64,000 bases of DNA. It comes from Ascoidea asiatica. Lineage: Eukaryota > Ascomycota > Saccharomycetes > Ascoideales > Ascoideaceae. A program made the position numbers and the translations under genes. Below are positions 1 through 8,113 of the stretch, piece by piece (the first letter of the stretch is position 1; each line of letters begins with the position of its first letter). The stretch lies in assembly GCA_001600695.1 (NCBI GenBank), contig BCKQ01000011.1, positions 286,512 through 350,511 on the forward strand, given 5' to 3'. The notes below the pieces were generated by a model. The model was not told the DNA's origin and did not search any database. It saw only the letters and a program-made list of their open reading frames with translations.

Positions 1-364
1 ATAACATAATAATAATATCACGTGTCTATATCTAATACAATATAATTTATAAAATACACAATATAATATAATAAAATAAAATAAAATAATATAAAATAAT
101 ATAAAATAATATAATATAAAATGTATATACTTTATATTCTAAATATAAATGCTATTTAACTATTGAAGGAATGCTTCAGGAACCAATTTATTCAAAGAAT
201 AAAGAGAACTTTTTATGATTGATTGAAAAGATGAAGAAGTTCTTTTAATTGAAAAAAAAATAAAAAAAATAAAATCAGATAACACATAACACTAATGAAT
301 ATAAAAAAATAAGAATATAAATATGAATAAATATGAATAAAATTAGATTAATTTAATTTAAATT
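1..364. other. Intergenic, 3' of IDH2
   Basis: This stretch is very AT-rich, with simple AAAATA/ATAAT-type repeats at about 60-120. A CACGTG hexamer lies at 19-24 (ATCACGTG, a Cbf1/CDEI-like octamer). No open frame that looks like a gene is present. It probably holds the IDH2 3' untranslated region and the flank of a gene outside the window. Confidence 0.6.
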
Positions 365-1585
365 TTACAAATTTTCAATAATTTTTTTAGTAAAAAAATC
401 AGTACCAGCTTGACCTTTAAGATCTTTAGTTCTATTTTCAGGACCAGAGGCAATTGTATTTAAAACAGCATTTTCAATTTTATCAGCATAAGTATCTAAA
501 GACATATGTCTTAACATCATACAAGAAGATAATAATAAAGCAGTTGGATTTGCTAAATTCTTACCAGCTATATCAGGTGCAGAACCATGAACAGCTTCAA
601 AAATTGAAACATTATTACCCATATTACCAGAAGGAGTTAAACCTAAACCACCAATTAAACCTGAAGATAAATCAGACATTATATCACCATATAAATTTGG
701 CATAACCATGACAATATTTGAATATTGAGTTGGATCAGTAACTAATTTAAGACAAGTATTATCAATTAATTCAAAATCTAAAGTAATTTCTGGATAATTT
801 TTACCAATTTCTTTTGCAGTTTGAACAAATAAACCATCAGATAATTTCATTATTGAAGCTTTATGTACAACTAAAATATGAGGTTTATTAATTGATTTTG
901 CATATTCAAAAGCATATTTTATAACTCTTTCAGAAGCAGGTTTTGTAATTAATTTTATTGATTGTACAACACCAGGTACAATAGTATGTTCAATACCAGA
1001 ATATTCACCTTCAGTATTTTCTCTAATTAAAACAGTATCAACATTATCATATGGAGTTTTATAACCNNTAACAGATTTACAAGGTCTAACATTTGCAAAT
1101 AAATTAAAAGTTCTTCTNAAAGTTAAATTTAAAGAAACATGACCTTTACCAATTGGAGTTGCTAANGGACCTTTTAAAGCAACTTTATTTTTAAATACAC
1201 TTTCAATACTTTCTTTTGGTAAAGTTGTTTTACCATTAATTAATAATGGAGTTACATCAACAGGTTCCCAAATAATTGGAACATTTGCAGCTTTATATAT
1301 TTCTTTTACAGCTTTTGAAATTTCAATACCTATACCATCACCTTCTATTAAAGTTACAGTATATTTACCATCTGAATTTTTTATACCATCAAATTTTGCA
1401 ACTGAAGTTGCATAACCTTTTGAATTTGATAATGACATTTTATTAATATTAAATTTATTAAAATTATTAAAATTATTTAAGTTACTTAAGTTATTTATAT
1501 TATTTGAATTTAATGAATATTTTGATAAATTATTTAAAAATAAATTATTTCTTGAAGAATTAAATAAAGATTTTGAAAATGACAT
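365..1585 (-). CDS. IDH2: NAD+-isocitrate dehydrogenase, catalytic subunit 2, mitochondrial
   Basis: Catalyses oxidative decarboxylation of isocitrate to 2-oxoglutarate in the mitochondrial matrix, as an octamer with the regulatory Idh1 subunit. The 406-residue product has a basic, Asn/Ser-rich leader of about 55 residues with no acidic residues (a mitochondrial presequence), then the isocitrate/isopropylmalate dehydrogenase fold. The motifs [46 protein letters not shown] and SGPENRT are seen. LATPIGKGH and SGPENRT match yeast Idh2 rather than Idh1, so this is the catalytic subunit. Ambiguous bases at 1067-1068, 1118 and 1166 leave three residues undefined (Leu or Phe at the 1118 codon). Family homologues suggest Glu, Leu and Pro at the three sites. 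The frame is otherwise open. The ATG at 1583-1585 starts the presequence directly. A long upstream region (1586-3910) precedes it. Confidence 0.95.
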   Translation of the reverse strand: MSFSKSLFNSSRNNLFLNNLSKYSLNSNNINNLSNLNNFNNFNKFNINKMSLSNSKGYATSVAKFDGIKNSDGKYTVTLIEGDGIGIEISKAVKEIYKAANVPIIWEPVDVTPLLINGKTTLPKESIESVFKNKVALKGXLATPIGKGHVSLNLTXRRTFNLFANVRPCKSVXGYKTPYDNVDTVLIRENTEGEYSGIEHTIVPGVVQSIKLITKPASERVIKYAFEYAKSINKPHILVVHKASIMKLSDGLFVQTAKEIGKNYPEITLDFELIDNTCLKLVTDPTQYSNIVMVMPNLYGDIMSDLSSGLIGGLGLTPSGNMGNNVSIFEAVHGSAPDIAGKNLANPTALLLSSCMMLRHMSLDTYADKIENAVLNTIASGPENRTKDLKGQAGTDFFTKKIIENL

Positions 1586-3910
1586 TATGAATATAATTTA
1601 TATATATTTATTGATAATTGAATATGATAAAAATTTAATAATAATATGATAATTGTATATAATAATTAGACAAATGATAATAATGTTATGAAATGAAAAT
1701 AGAAGTCGGATTATGTAATATGATTAAGATTAAGATTGAAGTTGAAGTTGAAGTAGCAATTTAATTGGCTGTTGAAATATAAAAATCTTTATTATTAAAA
1801 TTGAATTATTCTGGATTTGTTTACTAATAAAATCAATTAAAATTTATATAAACAGAACCCTGGAGTTTTTTGGGAATCGAGTATTTTTTATTTAATGTTT
1901 ATTCAAATAAAAAATTTTCAAGAGATTTGAATGTTCTTATAAACATTGAATTTATTCAATATTTCTTTCAAACTGAATAGAGTGATTTAAGTGGGTTTCA
2001 AATTAAATAAATAAATAATGATTAAGTAAATAAATAAATAAGCTCAATTTCCCCATTTTTTATCCATTTGATCCATTTAATTCAACTACTTGATTGATTA
2101 TATTCAGTAAATTCACCAAAAGAAGCTACAAAATTCACTGGACAACTAAATCAAATATCACTCACTCATTGACTTTAACAGTCTCGGCTCCGCAACCAAA
2201 AACACATTGTTTTCCCGGTTGAGTCCCGGTTGTTTGTTTCCCGGGTTTTCCCTTGGCTGAAGACCAGCAGTTCGATTGAAACGTGACCAGGAGTCCAGAT
2301 ACTCCGAGTCGGGACAAATACAAACCGCAGTGGATCCGTATTTCTGGTTTTTTTGGGTAATAGAGTCCATATTTGTAGGTTGTCTTTTTTTGATGGGGGC
2401 TTAAGGTTGTTTGTCCTAAAAATAGAAATAGAATTCTTGTCTTATGGACTCTGTCCAGTTATTACTCAACTAATGTCCCTACTTCCCCTGATTTTCTTGG
2501 CTTTTGTCCCGAGTCTTTTTCTGCGCAAATCACAAATCTTCACTGCGTCAACAATCAAATTCTATCAAATTCATCACTCCAAAACCTTATCAAGTTCATA
2601 AACAATAAGCTAACCCAAAAGGGTAATTAATCACCTTTAGGATTATACAAAAAAGAAAACTATTAAAATCAAATATGTTTAATTTATTCAAGCAGAAAAA
2701 AAAAAAAAGATATAATATTCAAGATCTTAAAATGTCTGAGATACAAGATTGAATTTTTTTTATCCTTGTTAACCATTTTAACCATTTTAACCATTTTATC
2801 CTTGTTATGAACTAGTCATGATTTTCCAAGTTTTTCCAAGTTTACCAAGTTATCTAAAATATATTTAAAATATCTTAGATAGCTGTAAAGATAAAAAAAC
2901 TGACCATTATAAATTCCCACTAGTAAAGAAATAATGTATTAAATTTGATTAAATATGAAAAAAATTATCGAAAATGAAAATTTAAATTAATTTTTAATTT
3001 ATCGGGATTGATATACTTTTTTAAAAGGAGGAAATTCTATGCATTTCAATAACTAAAAAATAACATTACGAGAAATATTTTTTTTGGTTTTTTTTTCCTA
3101 ATATTAAATCATGATCAAAAATTTTAATTTTAATAATACGAAAACTATAAAAGAAAAATTTTTTTTTTTTTTTTTATTTTTATTTTTTTCAAAATTATTA
3201 ATTAGAGTAATTGAAAAACTTGGTGGAAGAAAATATAACCCCAGATTAGTTTTTTACTGTATTTTTTTTTTCATTTAATCGCTCTTAATTAATATATTTG
3301 ATAATTAATATTTGATAAATTATTTTAAATTTGGAAACATATGAGAATCATGAGACTCATGAGACTAATGAGATATTAAAATAAAATTATTTTAATTAAA
3401 ACATCTGAGAATAATTAACTTGAATATAATTTATTAGGGTTAACATTTAGTATTATAATCGGATATTGCTTAAGCGGAATGAATTCAAATTAGGAAATAA
3501 AATTAAAAAAATTTTTGTTTTATTCATATATATTACATAAGCAACGTAAATATTGTATGAGAATAAAACAAAAGGTTTAACCTTATTAGAAAGTTAAAAT
3601 AATTACAGTATCAGATCAGTTATTTTTTAGTTAGATTTATAGATTATTTATTAATTATTTATTAATTATTTATTAAGAAAGTAATGAAGATTTGATCATG
3701 AATGTTTTTACAAGTCAAAAAAGAAAAGGAAAAAAAAAATAATAGGAAAAACCATTAAAGCAATAATATAAAAAAACAAAAATGAAAATAATAATGAAAA
3801 TGCAAAAAAAAGAAAAAAAAAAAAGAAAAAAAAGAGAGAAGATTAAAAGATAAGAGCGGTTAGATATAATATAATATAATTTTGAATAAAAATGAATTTT
3901 TTTATTTTGA
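1586..3910. other. Intergenic: IDH2 upstream region
   Basis: No gene is seen here. A GC-richer island at about 2160-2560 carries CCCGGTT at 2214-2220 and 2225-2231 and CCCGGG at 2240-2245. The short open frames there look fortuitous. A direct repeat of AACCATTTT occurs three times at 2770-2798. Poly-T tracts lie at about 3080 and 3160-3180. The part from 3300 on is AT-rich and is 3' of the next gene. Confidence 0.5.
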
Positions 3911-4609
3911 TCAAACAGATATTGAATTTGAAAAAGATTGAACAAATTGTATATTTGATTTCAATTGAGTTGTGTAGAATAAATCTTCATTATCATTATC
4001 ATTATCAGTATCAGTATCATTATCAGTAAACGAATCATTATCATTATAATTATCATTATAAGAATTATATTCATCAGAATCTGAATCTGAATCTGAATCA
4101 TTTTCATTAATTTCATTAATTTCTTCAATTATACCACCATTAATATTTCTTGATTGATAATATTTATTATTAAATAAATTTGAATTATTTGAATTATTTG
4201 AATTATTTGAATTATTAAAATTATTTGAATTGATTGAATTTGTATTTGAATATGGATTTATATTATAAGCGGTTTGAAATTCAAAATTTCTTTCAATATT
4301 ATCATCATCATCATCATCTTCATCTTCATCTTCATTGTCATATTCGAATTCATCATTATCATCTTCTTCTTCTATATCAGATAAATCATCTTCAATTAAT
4401 TCTTTAGTTGTTGATGAAGTTTTTATATTATCTATATTATAATTTGATTGAATTGAATTAATTGAATGATTTGAATTAAGAAATTTTTCAAATAATAAAG
4501 AATGTGCTAAAATTTTTCTTAAATCAATATCATTTTTATTTATTTCTTTATTAAATTTAGATTGAATTTTTATTGAAAATTTTTTATTTGGATTATAAAT
4601 TGAATTCAT
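3911..4609 (-). CDS. Hypothetical acidic low-complexity protein
   Basis: The 232-residue product is not assigned. Residues about 25-45 carry an Asp-Leu-Arg-Lys-Ile-Leu-Ala-His-Ser-Leu-Leu segment, resembling the DLRxLVxHAxLLDxL motif I remember from small uncharacterised fungal proteins (possibly Ecm13/YJR115W-like). The middle is an Asp/Glu tract (about 75-105), then Asn/Ser repeats, a Ser-Asp alternation and Asp-Asn/Thr-Asp repeats. The last 20 residues become ordinary again and end in SFSNSISV. The acidic runs come from GATGAT and GATTCA repeats. It begins with ATG at 4607-4609 in a context typical of the neighbours. A long GC-rich upstream region precedes it. Function unknown; nuclear or cytoplasmic disordered protein is a guess. 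Confidence 0.6.
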   Translation of the reverse strand: MNSIYNPNKKFSIKIQSKFNKEINKNDIDLRKILAHSLLFEKFLNSNHSINSIQSNYNIDNIKTSSTTKELIEDDLSDIEEEDDNDEFEYDNEDEDEDDDDDDNIERNFEFQTAYNINPYSNTNSINSNNFNNSNNSNNSNNSNLFNNKYYQSRNINGGIIEEINEINENDSDSDSDSDEYNSYNDNYNDNDSFTDNDTDTDNDNDNEDLFYTTQLKSNIQFVQSFSNSISV

Positions 4610-5018
4610 TTTTAATAATTGTATTTGTAATTGGAATTGTAATTAGGATTGTGAAAGTATAATATAAGTGTAAGATATAATTATATAAAAGTGAATTTAT
4701 TTGAATAAAGAATAATATAAAAACATTAAAAAAATGGAAGAATTTTAGATATATTTATAATAAAATAAAAGAAAATAATAATTTGGTTCACTTGTATTTT
4801 TGGAAATTACCTTAAAGTGAATTAGTGAATTAGTGAATTAGTGAATAAAAGAACATACCGAAGCAATGAGATCAAATGTTAAAAAAAGACCAAAAATAAA
4901 AAGAATTACAAAAAGTTAACCGTAGTTAAGCAATGAATTGTAGTGAAAGTATTAAGATTAAACAATAATAAATTCATATGTTTAAGGTTACTAAGCAATA
5001 AAGGACCATTTTGCTAAC

Positions 5019-5062
5019 ATTTTGTTAGTATTTTGTAAGTATTTTGTAAGTATTTTGTTAGT
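5019..5062. repeat. Four-copy 11-bp direct repeat
   Basis: The unit ATTTTGTWAGT occurs four times head to tail (5019, 5030, 5041, 5052). The spacing is close to one helical turn. It sits about 410-450 bp upstream of the acidic orphan gene. Confidence 0.8.
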
Positions 5063-5570
5063 AATGATCATGAAATAAGTGTAAAAATAAAATATATAAT
5101 AAATATTTGTAACTTTTCAGTGTCTTAGATTCAATTCCATTCAATTCCATTCAATTCCTTCCAATTCCGATGGTCAGAATCAACTCCCTCCCAAGGTTGT
5201 CGGCAGTGTCTGGACTCCAGCGAGGGCCACTGAGATTCTTCTCTTCTTTTCTCTCTTCTTTTCTCTCTTCTTTTCTCTCTTCTCTCGCACCGTGTTCAGG
5301 TTTTCCTCCTCCGCCGAGAGAAAAAAAAGGGCCTTAAAATTTAAATTAACCCTGGGCGGAAGAAGGATTTGTGTTCCGGGAAATCACCGCCACCCGAGCG
5401 ACCAGCGCCTTCCTTCCCGCGCGCAGAACCTGCTCCTTTCTATTGTTGTTTCGCGGTGATTTCATCGCATGAGTCACTGTTTCTTCTCTGGGCATGGGCA
5501 TGGTTTCAGTTGCGCGCAATTATAATCATAGTCACTATTACGTATTTTCATCATACTCCAGATTTCATTA

Positions 5571-5614
5571 TTTAGCGCAACATTTAGCGCAACATTTAGC
5601 GCTACATTTAGCGC
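5571..5614. repeat. Four-copy 12-bp repeat with TTTAGCGC core
   Basis: The octamer TTTAGCGC starts at 5571, 5583, 5595 and 5607, exactly 12 bp apart, with an ACA/ATA linker. It lies in or beside the GC-rich island upstream of the 3911-4609 gene. Confidence 0.85.
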
Positions 5615-6423
5615 GATACTTTCTTAAAACAAATTTCATCTTTGTGGTTGGTTTGTTTCAATCACAAAAACAAAATTTCAACAGAATTTCAACAGAATTT
5701 CAACAAGAAAATAAAAAAAAGTGGTCTCACTAGCCACTCACACCGCTATCGACCTATTCTGGCCAGTGGCTCCATTTTCGCAGTGCGAATCCACTCGTAT
5801 TTTTTATTGTAAGGTGCTTTAAACCTTTGCTCTGATCAGAATCAAATCCACAAAATTGCAAATGAATTCAATTGAAACAATTATTTGACACAAATTCAAT
5901 TTCATTGAATTCAATTCAATTTCATTGAATTCAATTCAATTCAATTCATGCTCTAAAGTAAAATAGAATTATCACCTTTTCTTCTTTCACTATGTAAATT
6001 ACACTGACAAAAATTTGTTCTTGAATATCGGATTGCAATTCCTATGGGGGGTTACAATTACAAAATTATTCTTTTTTTACAACCCTGCATCAATTGTTCA
6101 TATTATCATTAATACTTGTATAAGCATAGCTATATAATAATAACCTTATATTAATATTTATGATAAAAACCAAATAAATCTTTATAAGTTTTTTTTTTTT
6201 TTTTTTTTTTTTCATATATTCCATTTCCAGTTAAGTGTACAAAACTACGTAATTTTTTCTCAGCCGTACTTCACGTTATTAGTCAGGTTACCCCTTTGTT
6301 GATTAACAATAAAGTGGTATGGTATGGTTTTTAATATTAGTACTACATAATCGAGAATATTCTTTAATTTTACATAAATAATTTTATACAATATTAGTAC
6401 AGGAGTAGAATAGTATTATAAAA

Positions 6424-6457
6424 GATAAGATAAGATAAGATAAGATAAGATAAGATA
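6424..6457. repeat. GATAA pentanucleotide tract
   Basis: About six tandem GATAA units lie directly 3' of the TEX1 stop codon. The sequence matches the GATA-factor core, but the position downstream of a gene makes a simple microsatellite the likelier reading. Confidence 0.8.
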
Positions 6458-6472
6458 TATGATAAGATTATC

Positions 6473-7534
6473 TTAATATTGTCTTTTTGTTAATAATGTC
6501 ACTCCACCATCAAATGTTGAATATATAAATGTTGATTGTTTTGGATGAAATCTAATAATTGGATAACAATATTTACCAAAATAATTTTTTTCAATTTTAA
6601 AAGTTTCTTTACTTTCATCAATATGAAAAATTCTACCACATTCATTACCACCAAATGTTGCTGCACAATATGATCCTTCTCTTGAAATATCAATTCTCAT
6701 TACTGGTTCATCTATAAATGATAATGTTTTTATACAACATAATGTTTTCATTGACCAAAATGATATAATTCCTTCATTACCACCTGTTACAAGATATCTA
6801 CCTTTTGTATCAAATGCAATACAATTAACTGTTGATAAATGTCCTTCAAAATTAAATATTAATTTTAATTCAATTTCTTCTTTATCTTTTTTATCTTCAT
6901 TATTTTCATTATCTTCATTATTTATAAATTCATACATTGGTATTGATCCATCAATACATCCAAATATAATTGCATTTGAAGAATTTGTCCATGTCATATC
7001 ATATGGTTTATTATTTAATTTCATTTTCTTAATAATTTTATAACCTTGATTAACTTTTAAAATATTTAAAAAAAATTCATTATTTTCTGTAATTTCATTA
7101 AATTTCTTACTTATTACATTAACAAAATTTCCATCATTTGAATATTTAATTAAATAACAATTTCCATCAATTTCAATTTTTGTTAAACATTTACCATTTT
7201 TACAATTCCAAATTTTAACAAATTTATCTTTACCAACTGAAATTAATGTTGAATCATTATATGGATGCCAAGATAATTCAATTGCATATTTTTCATGAAC
7301 ATCTTCAATAATTATTGGTTGAATAATTGTTTGATTATAATGATTTCGAAATTCTCTAATAATTATACAATTATTAAATCTTGAAATTGCAACTCTTGTA
7401 CCACTTGGATTCCATTGAATATCTGTAACTTCTTTAGAAATATTTGTTTTATTAATTTCACTTTTATCTCTTAATAATTGTGCATTTAATGAATTAAAAT
7501 AAAAAATTGAAGAATTTACTGGATCTTCTGACAT
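6473..7534 (-). CDS. TEX1: THO/TREX complex WD40 subunit Tex1 (THOC3)
   Basis: A WD40 beta-propeller protein that joins the THO complex and couples transcription to mRNA export in the nucleus. The 353-residue product shows about six or seven WD repeats. Clear examples are near residues 33-50 (DIQWNPSGTRVAIS), 82-110 (ELSWHPYNDSTLISVGKDKFVKIWN) and 230-260 (GHLSTVNCIAFDTKGRYLVTGGNEG), and the ending (YPIIRFHPKQSTFIYSTFDGGVTLL) also resembles a repeat. An acidic Asn/Glu/Asp insert lies between blades around residue 210. Length is that of THOC3-type proteins rather than the longer S. cerevisiae form. Orthology rests on remembered similarity, especially the N-terminal blades; another small WD40 protein is the alternative. 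A GTCACGTG octamer lies about 150 bp upstream (7681-7688). Confidence 0.8.
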   Translation of the reverse strand: MSEDPVNSSIFYFNSLNAQLLRDKSEINKTNISKEVTDIQWNPSGTRVAISRFNNCIIIREFRNHYNQTIIQPIIIEDVHEKYAIELSWHPYNDSTLISVGKDKFVKIWNCKNGKCLTKIEIDGNCYLIKYSNDGNFVNVISKKFNEITENNEFFLNILKVNQGYKIIKKMKLNNKPYDMTWTNSSNAIIFGCIDGSIPMYEFINNEDNENNEDKKDKEEIELKLIFNFEGHLSTVNCIAFDTKGRYLVTGGNEGIISFWSMKTLCCIKTLSFIDEPVMRIDISREGSYCAATFGGNECGRIFHIDESKETFKIEKNYFGKYCYPIIRFHPKQSTFIYSTFDGGVTLLTKRQY

Positions 7535-8113
7535 TTTAATATAATTAAATATTCTATATAGTATATTAGAAACAATTAATTAAATTAACTTTTACCGTTA
7601 TTAAATTTATTCAGTTTGATCAAATACCAATAATTATTTTAAATATAAAATAAAACAAAAAAGAAATTTAAAAATAAAAGTCACGTGTTTTATATATCCT
7701 TAATATCCTTAATAAAAAAAGTTAAGTTAATATTTAATTATTAAAATTTTTAATTTAAAAGTAAAGGCAGAATTAACATGATTGTGTATTAAATTTACAG
7801 TCAAAGAACTAAAAAAAAATGAATTGTTAAATAATATAAAAAAAATATAAACATAAATAGATTAGAAAATTAAATTGACGTCACTGTATTAAAAAAATGA
7901 GAATATAAATAAGGAAAGTAATAAAAAAAAATTAAAAAAAAGGAAAATTATAAATTAACATTAACACAACAAAAGAATTAAAACTATTAATATCCATAAA
8001 AAATTTTCAAAGTTAGATAAAATCTTAAATTTTAAATTTTTTAGTAATTTTTTTTTTGCAAAAAAAAAAAAGGGAGAAAAAAAAATGAAGTTTAATGAAA
8101 ATTCAAAACTTAT
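7535..8113. other. Intergenic CYC8 3' side / TEX1 upstream
   Basis: AT-rich and short. It holds GTCACGTG at 7681-7688, a TATCCTTAA direct repeat just after it, and A/T homopolymers near 8040-8080. No gene is seen. Confidence 0.6.

Larger units (their letters stand above)
4610..6472. other. Intergenic: GC-rich island and tandem repeats
   Basis: This region lies upstream of the acidic orphan gene and 3' of TEX1. It contains an AGTGAATT tandem at 4816-4846, an 11-bp tandem at 5019-5062, a C/T-rich stretch at about 5230-5290, a GC-rich island at about 5160-5560 (34 of 60 bases are G or C at 5401-5460), a 12-bp tandem holding TTTAGCGC at 5571-5614, ATTCAATT-type repeats at 5890-5950 and a poly-T run at about 6189-6212. 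Open frames at 5369-5733 look fortuitous. Confidence 0.5.

Noticed and set aside
365-1585. Initial reading as IDH1
   Set aside because: [20 protein letters not shown] and SGPENRT match the catalytic Idh2 subunit instead.
2255-2290. B-box-like AGTTCGATT suggesting a tRNA
   Set aside because: Flanking bases do not pair as a T-stem and no acceptor stem is found.
2158-2601. Two short frames (70 and 82 codons) on opposite strands upstream of IDH2
   Set aside because: GC-island by-products with no recognisable motif; they overlap each other.
5369-5733. Frames of 68 and 79 codons
   Set aside because: They run through the GC island and the 12-bp TTTAGCGC tandem (LAQHLAQHLALHLA repeats), so the open frame is an effect of the repeat.
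7681-7800. Point centromere suggested by CDEI-like GTCACGTG followed by AT-rich DNA
   Set aside because: No CDEIII-like sequence with a TTCCGAA core follows within the expected distance; the same holds for 16427 and 19-24.
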